Positions 18,251-26,292 of a stretch of DNA of 64,000 bases are shown piece by piece. Made by a program: the position numbers and the translations under genes. The DNA comes from Thalassobacillus sp. CUG 92003 (GTDB taxonomy: Bacteria > Bacillota > Bacilli > Bacillales > Halobacillaceae). Numbering within the stretch: the stretch's first letter is position 1; every line of letters begins with the position of its first letter. Below the pieces are notes generated by a model, which made no database searches, was not told the DNA's origin, and worked only from the letters and a program-made list of their open reading frames with translations. Location: contig NZ_JABLSJ010000003.1 in assembly GCF_013618635.1 (NCBI RefSeq), positions 310,001 to 374,000 of the forward strand, written 5' to 3'.

Positions 18251-18290
18251 ATAATTCGAATGGAAACATACCCTTTACAATTCATCAATC

Positions 18291-19412
18291 CTATATCTTT
18301 TGCAATTCAGGCTTAAACACCTCATTTACCTGTTGGTGCCCCTCATTCTCTGGATAAGTTTCTTCCCTCTCCAAACCGAATTTCTCCATCATCGGCAGGT
18401 CGCTTACTGTAAACAGATACGTGTTACCTGTAGATGTGGCCACATGTTCATGCCACGCCCAGTTCGGAATAACGAGAAGGTCACCTTCTTCCCAATCAAA
18501 GCGGACATTATCTATAACTGTATAACCTTGACCTTTAAATACGTGGACCACTGTAGAGCTAGTGTGGCGGTGAGCTTTTGAATGAAAACCAGGTTCAAGC
18601 TTCTGAATTCTGGATGAAATGTTCGGATGCGCTGTTTCCCCATTAGACGGACTTAAATATTCAACTGAAAAACCGTCGTAAGGGTCGGGCTCGAAATCCG
18701 ACATACTGTCCAGCGCCTGTTTCGTTTGCTCCCATTTATAGGCTCCAAGCGGCGTATGCTCACTATCTCTGTCTTGAGGCGGCCTTACCTGTCCTCCTGC
18801 ATATTTTCTGGCAGAATAATTATCCGGCAATGAAGGGTTTTCAATGCCATCTGGATGTCCTTCAAAAAACGAGCCATTTAAGAAGTAAATGGTTGGAATA
18901 TCCAATACATCAATCCAGAACATCGGCTTATCCCCTGGCTGGGAGTGACCGTGCCAGCGTCCTTTTGGTGTGGAAAGGAAATCGCCTTCTTCCATAAATA
19001 ATCGTTCACCATCCACAATGGAATAGGCTCCATCCCCTTCTTTAATGAACCGTAAGGCACTTTGGGTGTGGCGATGGGAAGGGGCAGTTTCCCCTGGGAG
19101 AATCAGTTGAACCGCCACATACATGGTGGATGTAGTCGATCCCCATCCGTAGGGCTCCCGATTTTCCAGACCGGGATTCTGCAGGTAAATCGCACGTCTT
19201 TCCCCACCGCGTTCTGGAGTGAATATTTCTGTAGCATCTTCTAATTTTTCTTTAATCAACTTCCATTTCCACAGATAAGGCTTCACACTTTGATTCGGCT
19301 CTTTTGAAGCAAGCATCGGGATTGCGTGCCAGAGCGGGCCGAGGTGGTGTTGTTTAATATCTTCATCAAATTCCTGGACTTCCTTACTTTGCATAAAATC
19401 GTTTTGTTCCAT
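18291..19412 (-). CDS. Gentisate 1,2-dioxygenase
   Basis: Fe(II)-dependent ring-cleaving enzyme converting gentisate (2,5-dihydroxybenzoate) to maleylpyruvate. Length is 373 residues, with a bicupin architecture. The N-terminal cupin carries PSHRHTQSALRF (His113, His115) and GRWHGHSQPGD (His154, His156). The C-terminal cupin has SKAHRHTSSTVVHVFKGQG and PNWAWHEHVA. YGWGSTTSTMYVAVQLI is also typical of gentisate and 1-hydroxy-2-naphthoate dioxygenases. It is the last gene of an operon with the FAH hydrolase and a DinB-fold protein, which gives strong context for gentisate. GGAGGA precedes ATG. Confidence 0.88.
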   Translation of the reverse strand: MEQNDFMQSKEVQEFDEDIKQHHLGPLWHAIPMLASKEPNQSVKPYLWKWKLIKEKLEDATEIFTPERGGERRAIYLQNPGLENREPYGWGSTTSTMYVAVQLILPGETAPSHRHTQSALRFIKEGDGAYSIVDGERLFMEEGDFLSTPKGRWHGHSQPGDKPMFWIDVLDIPTIYFLNGSFFEGHPDGIENPSLPDNYSARKYAGGQVRPPQDRDSEHTPLGAYKWEQTKQALDSMSDFEPDPYDGFSVEYLSPSNGETAHPNISSRIQKLEPGFHSKAHRHTSSTVVHVFKGQGYTVIDNVRFDWEEGDLLVIPNWAWHEHVATSTGNTYLFTVSDLPMMEKFGLEREETYPENEGHQQVNEVFKPELQKI

Positions 19413-19427
19413 TTTTATGCTCCTCCT

Positions 19428-19919
19428 TTAATGATGAACGTTTTCTTTATAATTAGCGATGTTTCGTTCCACTTGACTGATATGCTTTCCGATATGTTCG
19501 ATAATGAAATGCTCGACTAAGAAGGATAGAGGTTTCACGCCGAATTTGGGATTGACGTGCTCTTTTTTTAGTTCAAATTCTTCGGGATCCAGCTTCCCGA
19601 TCTCGGCAAAAACCTTATCCTTACTGGCTGCAATTTTGTCACGAATAACGTCAATGTTAAGTTCCTCAACATTTTCCACAGCTGCAAGACGCCCTTCATG
19701 TTTCAATGTACGCCCCCATTTTTCCTTGCCGTCTACCGCTTCCATAAGGTCTTGAATCCAGAAGTTAAGCGACTCATTCACGTGAGCATGGATTTGTAAA
19801 ATTGACCATTCATCTTGCGAGGGCCGCCATTTCACAATTTCCTTTGATACATCGGAAACCTCCAAGTACGTATTTACGTTTTCTTTAATTTGCTGCTGGT
19901 ATTCGTCTACTTTACTCAT
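19428..19919 (-). CDS. DinB/YfiT-fold protein, candidate thiol-dependent maleylpyruvate isomerase
   Basis: A 163-residue four-helix-bundle protein of the DinB/YfiT/BstA superfamily, with the expected metal histidines: H44/H46 in QIHAHVNESLNFW and H142/H146 in EHIGKHISQ. It lies between gentisate dioxygenase and the FAH hydrolase, overlapping the latter by 4 bases. That is exactly where maleylpyruvate isomerase is expected. In actinobacteria this isomerase is a DinB-like mycothiol-dependent enzyme. Bacillaceae use bacillithiol, and DinB-fold bacillithiol transferases are known. I infer a bacillithiol-dependent maleylpyruvate isomerase; this is untested. An unrelated thiol transferase is the alternative. 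Confidence 0.65.
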   Translation of the reverse strand: MSKVDEYQQQIKENVNTYLEVSDVSKEIVKWRPSQDEWSILQIHAHVNESLNFWIQDLMEAVDGKEKWGRTLKHEGRLAAVENVEELNIDVIRDKIAASKDKVFAEIGKLDPEEFELKKEHVNPKFGVKPLSFLVEHFIIEHIGKHISQVERNIANYKENVHH

Positions 19920-20872
19920 ACATGCACCCCCGTTTTTGCTTCATTCTTCACTTCATTTTCCAATACTCCGATCTGGTCGATGCTGATAGTGACTGTATCA
20001 CCTTCCTGCAGAAACTCCTGCGGGTCTCGAGCGGCACCGACGCCTCCTGGTGTGCCGGTAAGCAGGATATCGCCTGGTTCCAGCGTGATCAGATGCGAGA
20101 CAAAATCAACCAAACGATTAACGTTGAATACGAGACTGCTTGTATTAGATTTTTGTTTCGTTTCGCCATTGACTTTTAACTCCACATTCAAGTTATGCGG
20201 ATCAGGCACCTCATCTTTCGTTACTAGCCATGGACCTAGCGGGAGGGTGCCGTCAATGCTTTTCCCTTGAAGCCATTGTAAAGTACGCTTCTGGAGGTCG
20301 CGGACACTAACATCATTGGCAATTGTATAACCAGCCACATAATCAAGGGCGTCGTCTTCTTTGACCTCCTTCGCTTGCTTGCCCATAACAAAAGCAAATT
20401 CCGCTTCAAAGTCATATTGGTCTGATACATTCTTTTTTACAATCGGGGCGTCTGGTCCTGAAATGGTGTTATTAAATTTAGCGAACAATACGGGGTTTTC
20501 GGGCAGCTCCCGCTTCATTTCCAAAATGTGTTCGCGGTAATTATGCCCGACACAGATAATCTTGGTCGGTTTCCCGACCGGCGCTTCCAACTGGACGTCT
20601 CCTTTGTCGAACACCACTTCTCCGTCTGCTTCTAGTCCGCGAGAGACGACATAATCCACAGCTTCTTTAGCTTTCGTCAGGGTTTCCTCTCCCCCTTCTA
20701 ACAGTAAACTCATATCCGAAGGCACATAGACATCAGCAGCTCTTTTCGCCAATTGGCTTCCTTCTGAAGTTTGGTAGTTCGCATAAGCTCTGTTCAAATC
20801 GATAATGACGCCATCTTCATAGACTCCCGTTCTCTTTTCCTGTTTGTTTGCAATGTAATTGACTAGTTTCAT
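19916..20872 (-). CDS. Fumarylacetoacetate hydrolase-family protein, probable fumarylpyruvate hydrolase
   Basis: A 318-residue FAH-family hydrolase. The metal- and substrate-binding core is IICVGHNYREH, then YDFEAEFAFVMGKQ with the acidic metal ligands, then GYTIANDVSVRDLQ, and finally GDILLTGTPGGVG near 270. With gentisate dioxygenase in the same operon the best reading is hydrolysis of fumarylpyruvate (or maleylpyruvate directly) to fumarate plus pyruvate. The N-terminal 90 residues form the small FAH_N-like domain. It overlaps the DinB gene by 4 bases, showing translational coupling. It is 55 bases downstream of the CoA ligase. Confidence 0.82.
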   Translation of the reverse strand: MKLVNYIANKQEKRTGVYEDGVIIDLNRAYANYQTSEGSQLAKRAADVYVPSDMSLLLEGGEETLTKAKEAVDYVVSRGLEADGEVVFDKGDVQLEAPVGKPTKIICVGHNYREHILEMKRELPENPVLFAKFNNTISGPDAPIVKKNVSDQYDFEAEFAFVMGKQAKEVKEDDALDYVAGYTIANDVSVRDLQKRTLQWLQGKSIDGTLPLGPWLVTKDEVPDPHNLNVELKVNGETKQKSNTSSLVFNVNRLVDFVSHLITLEPGDILLTGTPGGVGAARDPQEFLQEGDTVTISIDQIGVLENEVKNEAKTGVHV

Positions 20873-20927
20873 ATGCTTCTCTCCTCCATTTCAATTTCCA
20901 TACTGTGTTCATCGTTGCATAAAGCGT

Positions 20928-22220
20928 TTAAAGAATGGGTTTATTTATGTCATGCCTTCGATCGTCCACCCTCCGTGACTTCAATTCAAACCGGGGCAGT
21001 ACGTTATCATCGACCAATTCTACTTCTACTCTCAACCCCAGCCTTTCTCTTAAAAGCGCTTTCATTTTGTCTAAAATAAACGCATCACCTTCATACTGAA
21101 TTTTCACTTGATCCATTCCATTTTCTTGATAATACATAATTTTAAACTCGTTTAATTCTTTGAACTCTCTCACAACAGATTCAATAGATTGAGGAAAAAT
21201 GTTAATACCGCGAATGACCACCATGTCATCCTGCCTTCCTACTATACCCCCTGGAAGAAAACGATAGGGATTACCGCACCCGCATTGGGCCATCGAATGT
21301 ACCACGACATCTCCCGTGCGATACCTTATCAGCGGGTAACCATATCTTCCTAGATTCGTCAGTACGAGTTCACCTCTTTCACCTTCCCTCACATGGTTAC
21401 CCGTCTCGGGATCTATCACTTCTGCGATGAATTCTGATTCGTTTATATGCAATCCTTTTTGTTCGGAGCAAGAAAAACCGTAAGCACCCATCTCAGTCAT
21501 CCCTACATGATCGAAAACTTTTGCTCCCCAACTGGCTTCGATTTTTTCCCGCACGGAAGGGATAGATCCGCCCGGCTCTCCAGCGGTTATGATGGTTGTT
21601 AGTGAGGCATGATAAATGTCGATATCATTCTGTTCGGCGACTTCAGCCAAATACAGGGCGTAACTAGGCGTACATAACAGAACGGTCGCTTGATTTTCTA
21701 TCAGATTGTCCAGTCTCTGCTTTGTAGATTGGCCTCCTCCAGGAATCACAAGACATCCAACATCCTTCCCAGCTTGATACCCGCCCCAGAACCCGACGAA
21801 AGGTCCAAACGAAAAAGCAATGAAAATGGTATCCTCTGCGGTGACGCCACTGCTTTTATAAACTTCCTGCCAGCATGTGCTCCACCATTCCCAACTTTCC
21901 TTCGTGTCCATGACGCGGATCGGTTTTCCTGTCGTGCCTGATGTTTGATGAAATTCGACATAACTGGTTAGCGGATAGGAGTAAATTTTGCCGACTGGTT
22001 TATTGTTTTCCTGGTCCTCTGAGAGTTCTTGCTTAAACGTAAAAGGCAGTTCTGCCAAACGCTCATACCCTCTAATCGGTAACGTGATCTCTTTCAGTTT
22101 TTCCTGGTAAAATGCATTATTTTGTAAGAGAAACACCAACATCTGGTTCAATCGCTGAAATTGGTAAGATTTGAGGTCCATTTTCGTTTCATATAATGGA
22201 TATAGAGCTGCCGTTTCCAT
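20928..22220 (-). CDS. PaaK-type aryl-CoA ligase
   Basis: A 430-residue adenylate-forming enzyme of the phenylacetate-CoA ligase branch: P-loop-like FHQTSGTTGKPIRV, the A5 region DHVGMTEMGAYGF, and RYRTGDVVV. The C-terminal part has IFPQSIESVVREF and ends with the PaaK-type VELVDDNVLPRFELKSRRV. Start ATG 22220 (METAALYPLYE) has AAGGAG close upstream. The longer frame to 22358 runs through the promoter. It probably activates an aromatic acid to its CoA thioester ahead of ring hydroxylation. It leads the ligase-FAH-DinB-dioxygenase operon, under an IclR-type operator. Confidence 0.78.
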   Translation of the reverse strand: METAALYPLYETKMDLKSYQFQRLNQMLVFLLQNNAFYQEKLKEITLPIRGYERLAELPFTFKQELSEDQENNKPVGKIYSYPLTSYVEFHQTSGTTGKPIRVMDTKESWEWWSTCWQEVYKSSGVTAEDTIFIAFSFGPFVGFWGGYQAGKDVGCLVIPGGGQSTKQRLDNLIENQATVLLCTPSYALYLAEVAEQNDIDIYHASLTTIITAGEPGGSIPSVREKIEASWGAKVFDHVGMTEMGAYGFSCSEQKGLHINESEFIAEVIDPETGNHVREGERGELVLTNLGRYGYPLIRYRTGDVVVHSMAQCGCGNPYRFLPGGIVGRQDDMVVIRGINIFPQSIESVVREFKELNEFKIMYYQENGMDQVKIQYEGDAFILDKMKALLRERLGLRVEVELVDDNVLPRFELKSRRVDDRRHDINKPIL

Positions 22221-22263
22221 AACAAAGCTCCTTCCTCTTTTTGTATCAGCAGTGTTGGTGTTA

Positions 22264-22269
22264 ATTATA
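22264..22269 (-). promoter_or_regulatory. -10 box of the PaaK-ligase/gentisate operon
   Basis: TATAAT on the minus strand, 44 bases downstream of the centre of the operator at 22301-22315. At the -35 position only TTTTTC is found, which suggests activator dependence. Confidence 0.6.
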
Positions 22270-22300
22270 GAATGTACTGAATTGATGAAAAACAGCGGAA

Positions 22301-22315
22301 TTCTGATATGTGGAA
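22301..22315 (-). promoter_or_regulatory. IclR-type operator, copy 1 (PaaK-ligase operon)
   Basis: In the direction of transcription it reads TTCCACATATCAGAA, an imperfect palindrome TTC-N9-GAA. Three other promoters of this island have the same element at the same distance from their -10 box. Confidence 0.7.
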
Positions 22316-22354
22316 CGTTACGTGAATAGTTGCTGAATTTTTTGATTTTTCGAT

Positions 22355-22400
22355 ACAAAAACTCCGAACAATTTCAGCAAATCGTTCGGAGTTTTTGTGT
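22355..22400 (-). terminator. Strong hairpin terminator within a dispersed repeat, copy A
   Basis: ACAAAAACTCCGAAC pairs with GTTCGGAGTTTTTGT around an AATTTCAGCAAATC loop. It terminates the transcript that ends with the unknown 192-residue gene. The hairpin and the adjoining GTTTTGTCCCAGT (to about 22422) recur at 43995-44067. Confidence 0.8.
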
Positions 22401-22430
22401 TTATTCCGTTTTGTCCCAGTCTCGTGCTAG

Positions 22431-23006
22431 TCATGCCAAATAAAATATATTCTGCTTCGGACCAATCGGCATGTGGCCTTCTTCCCTAATCTCTATCAGA
22501 TAAATAAAGGGGTTCTCTTCCCATCCACTCTGGTCTGCTACAACTTCCCATGCACAAGCTAATAGACTGATATACATGGCATGCCCCACTAGTAAGGAGA
22601 CGGCTTGTTGATTTTGAAAATGGTTATAAGCTCCTGCAAAGGCACCATGATAAACAAGCTCAGGAATATCGTGGACTAGCTGATCCAAACTATCTTTTCT
22701 CCCCGTCGCTTTTCCTTTCTCACTGATTTTATCTGGAACTTCCTTTACGACATCCCATAATTGACTACCCTCTAATTCCAAACTTTTGATTGTACCAGGT
22801 ACATCTTGTAAAGGTACCCATTCTGTTTCATAGGCATGTAAGTCAAATGCCTCCATAAACTGTTGCAGGTTTTTTTCTATTCTTACATGGTCAGTTCCAA
22901 TGTGCTGATACCATTCCACATTTAAAAGTCTGTCGATCAAAGTTTTGACTTGCTTATCATTGGGCCCAAAGAGCTCTTGCTTTGGAGCATACGTTGTTAT
23001 GGCCAT
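22431..23006 (-). CDS. Protein of unknown function in the aromatic island
   Basis: A 192-residue soluble protein with no family I recognise. Start ATG 23006 (MAITTYAPKQE) has AAGGAG upstream; the longer frame from 23024 begins inside the ribosome site. It is rich in acidic and aromatic residues (LNVEWYQHIGTDHVRIEKN, LVYHGAFAGAYNHFQNQQ, LLVGHAMYISLLACAWEVV) and seems mainly helical. It has no signal peptide and no obvious cofactor motif. Several His (about H41, H45, H143) could bind a metal. It is 23 bases downstream of the FAD hydroxylase and ends before a strong terminator, so it is co-expressed with the hydroxylase. It may be an accessory to that step. Confidence 0.7.
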   Translation of the reverse strand: MAITTYAPKQELFGPNDKQVKTLIDRLLNVEWYQHIGTDHVRIEKNLQQFMEAFDLHAYETEWVPLQDVPGTIKSLELEGSQLWDVVKEVPDKISEKGKATGRKDSLDQLVHDIPELVYHGAFAGAYNHFQNQQAVSLLVGHAMYISLLACAWEVVADQSGWEENPFIYLIEIREEGHMPIGPKQNIFYLA

Positions 23007-23029
23007 AGTAACTCGCTCCTTCAATATAA

Positions 23030-24262
23030 TTAGTATTTAGTGGTCAATTCAGGGGGGCCAAACTTCGGTCCATAAGGCCCTTCATCAAGCCAGCGTCCCA
23101 GCTTAGGAGCTATTGTAGTCAAAGAAGCTGCTACTTCACGTTTCATATTCATTTTCGGTGAGTCCCCTTGTAAATGATGCAGAGCGGTTGTTGAGCTATC
23201 CCTATTCCATTGGGCAGCTATTCTCCGTTCCTTTGCGGAAGCATATATGGCTGCTTGTCTTTGTTCATCACTATTACTTTGTAATGCTTGTTCAATCCCG
23301 TTCACAGCAATGATGGCATCCGGAACGCCAGAATTAAGCCCTCTTGCCCCAAAAGGCGCGAATAAGTGAGCCGCTTCCCCGGCCAGCAGAATTCTGTAAT
23401 GATCATCTGTAAAAGAATTCGCCACAACTTGATGGAAACTGTAAGAAGACACCCACTTAATGCGCTCCGTGTACTTAGGATCCATCACTTTAGGCAGCCA
23501 CTTCTTGACCCCTTCGACATCCTTGAAAGCTTCTGGGTCATCCCCTTCTAGCAATTGCAGATCGACTCTCCATCCTCCTTTGAAAGGGACGTGCATCACA
23601 TTTCTTCCACCCATGGCAGGATGTTGATAATGAAAAATCCGCTCAAGCGGAAGGGGATGATCTTCGTCTTCTTCCAAATCTACAACCAGGAACGTATCTT
23701 GAGTGCGGGGGCCTTCAAATTCTAAACCGACCGACTGTCGAATTACTGAGCGTCCCCCGTCTGCGCCGATGACATAATCAGCTTCCCATACGTCCCCTGA
23801 CTCAGTAGTGATTGTCGCCCCTTCAGAAGTCGTTTGGCAATCAGCAACTGGACTCCCCCAGATAAACTCTACCCCTGAAGCCATACAAGCGTCATATATA
23901 TGTCCTTCAATTTCATCTTGATGAAGCGCGGTAAATGGAGGAAGCTTATGAGGATCGTTCGTATTCGTAATGCCATAATCTTTTTTATACACTTCTTTTC
24001 CTTTGTAAAGCGTGCGTTTCACGGGCCAGACAATCCCATTTCTAGCAAGTGTGAAGCCTAAACCTTTATATTGGTTTTCTAGTAATTTTAATGAAGCATT
24101 GTGCAAAAATATGGCTCTGCTTCCAGGGCGCGGACGATCTTTTGGCTCTGCTTCAATCACCGCACAAGATATGCCTCTGCTCTGCAAGGTAAGGGCAGCT
24201 GTTAAACCGACTGGCCCCGCCCCTACTACGATAGCCGTACGCTTCTTTGTCTCTACACTCAT
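23030..24262 (-). CDS. FAD-dependent aromatic hydroxylase (PheA/MhpA-like monooxygenase)
   Basis: About 410 residues, a group A flavin monooxygenase. The Rossmann motif is VVGAGPVGLTAALTLQSRG near the N-terminus, the DG motif is YVIGADGGRSVIRQ near 167, and the GD-type motif is ILLAGEAAHLFAPFGARGLNSG near 290 (the usual GD is GE here). PGSRAIFLHNASLKLLE resembles the MhpA/PheA/RdmE group rather than classical salicylate hydroxylase. With CoA ligases and a thioesterase alongside, hydroxylation of an aryl-CoA such as salicylyl-CoA (SdgC-like, known in Streptomyces WA46) is the best hypothesis. A free 3-hydroxybenzoate 6-hydroxylase is the alternative. ATG 24262 fits AAAGGG; GTG 24274 is possible. 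Confidence 0.75.
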   Translation of the reverse strand: MSVETKKRTAIVVGAGPVGLTAALTLQSRGISCAVIEAEPKDRPRPGSRAIFLHNASLKLLENQYKGLGFTLARNGIVWPVKRTLYKGKEVYKKDYGITNTNDPHKLPPFTALHQDEIEGHIYDACMASGVEFIWGSPVADCQTTSEGATITTESGDVWEADYVIGADGGRSVIRQSVGLEFEGPRTQDTFLVVDLEEDEDHPLPLERIFHYQHPAMGGRNVMHVPFKGGWRVDLQLLEGDDPEAFKDVEGVKKWLPKVMDPKYTERIKWVSSYSFHQVVANSFTDDHYRILLAGEAAHLFAPFGARGLNSGVPDAIIAVNGIEQALQSNSDEQRQAAIYASAKERRIAAQWNRDSSTTALHHLQGDSPKMNMKREVAASLTTIAPKLGRWLDEGPYGPKFGPPELTTKY

Positions 24263-24310
24263 ATTCAAACACACCCTTTTCAGATAGTTACACCTTTTCC
24301 AATTACGTTC

Positions 24311-24316
24311 ATTATA
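24311..24316 (-). promoter_or_regulatory. -10 box of the hydroxylase/unknown-gene operon
   Basis: TATAAT on the minus strand, again 44 bases from the centre of the operator at 24348-24362. The -35 position reads GCCTAT, a poor match. Confidence 0.6.
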
Positions 24317-24347
24317 GAATAACGATTTTTTCTATAGGCGAGATGAA

Positions 24348-24362
24348 TTCTTATATATGGAA
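24348..24362 (-). promoter_or_regulatory. IclR-type operator, copy 2 (hydroxylase operon)
   Basis: In transcription direction TTCCATATATAAGAA, the most symmetric of the four copies in the aromatic island. It lies between the thioesterase stop and the hydroxylase start. Confidence 0.7.
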
Positions 24363-24384
24363 CTCTACCAATGAAATTAAAGAA

Positions 24385-24422
24385 GTTATGTTCCTCTATA
24401 GCGTGGAACATAACTTCTTTCC
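24385..24422 (-). terminator. Terminator of the ligase/permease/thioesterase operon
   Basis: AAAGAAGTTATGTTCC (about 24379-24394) pairs with GGAACATAACTTCTTT (24405-24420) around a short loop, just after the thioesterase stop. It separates this operon from the hydroxylase promoter. Confidence 0.7.
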
Positions 24423-24432
24423 TAAACTTACT

Positions 24433-24837
24433 TCACTCAGCTAACAGAGTTGCTTGTATGGAGTCAGGCACAGGGACTGCTGTTGGTTTTCCCTCAGCTG
24501 TAGAGGTCCATGCTCTTTGTTCATACCCTAGGGCGACCAACTCCCCGCTCCTGAAAAATAAATGCTCCACTTTGAAAATTTTATTATTAATCTCTTTAAC
24601 CTCTGACTTAATGCTCACCTTATCTTCAAAAACAAGCGGCGCTTTGAACTGGCAAAACGCCTCCAAGAGCGGAATAATCACCAGTTCTTCCTTCTGCAAC
24701 TTGGATACACTATAACCTGCAGCTTCAAATAATTCATGGGTGGATTCATCCTGCCACTTATAATAATTCGGATAGAATACGATCCCGGCAGCATCGGTAT
24801 CTCCCCATCTAACTTTAATATCGTAAACATTATGCAT
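24433..24837 (-). CDS. 4-hydroxybenzoyl-CoA thioesterase-family acyl-CoA thioesterase
   Basis: A 134-residue single hot-dog-fold thioesterase. The N-terminal motif RWGDTDAAGIVFYPNYYKW contains the catalytic Asp (Asp15) seen in 4-hydroxybenzoyl-CoA thioesterase. In this operon it is a good candidate to release gentisate from gentisyl-CoA after ring hydroxylation, or to recycle CoA from dead-end aryl-CoAs. AGGAGG lies about 9 bases before ATG. It is co-directional with, and 44 bases downstream of, the permease. Confidence 0.82.
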   Translation of the reverse strand: MHNVYDIKVRWGDTDAAGIVFYPNYYKWQDESTHELFEAAGYSVSKLQKEELVIIPLLEAFCQFKAPLVFEDKVSIKSEVKEINNKIFKVEHLFFRSGELVALGYEQRAWTSTAEGKPTAVPVPDSIQATLLAE

Positions 24838-24881
24838 TTAGCGCTTCCTCCTAGCTGATGAACCGGTATAATGTTGTAAGG

Positions 24882-26258
24882 CTACATATTCTCTATTTTT
24901 TCCTGTTCATGTGACTCCTCTGTGACATGCGATTTCCTTGGGAATATGGTCTCCCGTTGAATAATAAAATAAAGCACGATACCAACTAAAAGGGCGTGCC
25001 CGGCACCATACACCGCAAGCACAATCCCCATAACACCTGCGACCCCAATCTCTTTCTCATTGTTCACTTGTTGAATACCGACTGTAATACATAAATATCC
25101 AGTTAGGATAAGCGTAATGGATAAAGCGATCGGCAAGAATGGTTGAAACAGCGTAACAAGCGGTAAAATAAATATGGCTAAGGATAAAGAGATCAGCAGT
25201 GAATTGGTGCCTGAGAAAATAGATTGCATCGCTTTTTTTCCAAACGTGTACCGTTCTGCGACTGAAGCCGTTCCCGCGGTAAATATAGGGCCAGCCAACC
25301 CTGGATGAGGGAAAAACAGAGCATGAGCGAAATTGCGAATAAAGGTCAACATATGAATTTGATTGGAGTTATATTCAATTTTTTCATCTGGTCTAAACGT
25401 ACTCGACCTCTCAATAAGTTTATCTCCGACAATGATATCCCCATAGGCGATAATGTATGCCAGAACAGCCGTAGGCGCTGCAGCAATGAAAATCTCCCAT
25501 CCTGGAAAACCGATTGCAAAAGGCGTAACACTCCACATGGCAGGTAATGAAGGAATCGTGATGCCCCATTCAATTTGAGGGGAAGGATATTCTTGAATCA
25601 GCCACCCTATTAATATAGCTACAATAATAGCAGGCATAATCCCGTAATTTGCGATAAAACGGAGGACTCTATTATTATCATGAAGGTTGCGGAAAGATCT
25701 CGAAAACATCGTATATAAACATAGTAACCCGCCTATTATAAGGGTGATCGGGGTTTCGGCAAGTCTTCCTCCCGATTCAATTTCTGTCATAATCGCTGCT
25801 ATACCTGCACCAATTAGAATGCCTGCCTTTAATGAATTAGGAAGTTTCGTTACAAATAGTCTCCCAAGCCCCGTAACCCCGAATAATAAGAAGATCAGGG
25901 CGACTATTAGTTGCAGAGCTATTAATGCTTGTATAGCCTGAGTACCAGGTTCGAACCCGCCCAAGAATACAATAAGCACAGGAATAAGCGGCGTAATAAA
26001 CCCCGGTACAAAAGGGACGCCTAACATAGGGGGAAGCAGCATAAAGAATTGACCGAAAATAACGATCGCTAATGCTGCACTATAAGGCATGCCAAGCGGG
26101 CCCGTCATTATTTCGATCATACTTAATCCGATCGTAAATATCACAACGCCTTGAATTAATTCTGGAGCTTCAAGTCGATAATGAATGAAAGGCAGTCTTA
26201 ATTGATAGTTTCCTATTTTCCAATGCGACTGAACGTTAGGTTGCTTTTGTTTTCCCAT
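24882..26258 (-). CDS. NCS2-like (xanthine/uracil permease superfamily) transporter, candidate aromatic acid importer
   Basis: A 458-residue integral membrane protein with about 12-14 hydrophobic helices. General organisation is that of nucleobase-ascorbate (NCS2/Xan_ur_permease) carriers: an early GVVIFTIGLSMIEIMTG, a central FIAAAPTAVLAYIIAYGDIIVGD and HPGLAGPIFTAGTASVAERY. No purine genes are nearby. It lies between an adenylate-forming ligase and an aryl-CoA thioesterase, so I infer uptake of an aromatic carboxylate rather than a nucleobase. The C-terminus is short, charged and cytoplasmic. Confidence 0.65.
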   Translation of the reverse strand: MGKQKQPNVQSHWKIGNYQLRLPFIHYRLEAPELIQGVVIFTIGLSMIEIMTGPLGMPYSAALAIVIFGQFFMLLPPMLGVPFVPGFITPLIPVLIVFLGGFEPGTQAIQALIALQLIVALIFLLFGVTGLGRLFVTKLPNSLKAGILIGAGIAAIMTEIESGGRLAETPITLIIGGLLCLYTMFSRSFRNLHDNNRVLRFIANYGIMPAIIVAILIGWLIQEYPSPQIEWGITIPSLPAMWSVTPFAIGFPGWEIFIAAAPTAVLAYIIAYGDIIVGDKLIERSSTFRPDEKIEYNSNQIHMLTFIRNFAHALFFPHPGLAGPIFTAGTASVAERYTFGKKAMQSIFSGTNSLLISLSLAIFILPLVTLFQPFLPIALSITLILTGYLCITVGIQQVNNEKEIGVAGVMGIVLAVYGAGHALLVGIVLYFIIQRETIFPRKSHVTEESHEQEKIENM

Positions 26259-26292
26259 TATATACCCTCCTCTGTATATTTAACTGATTACT

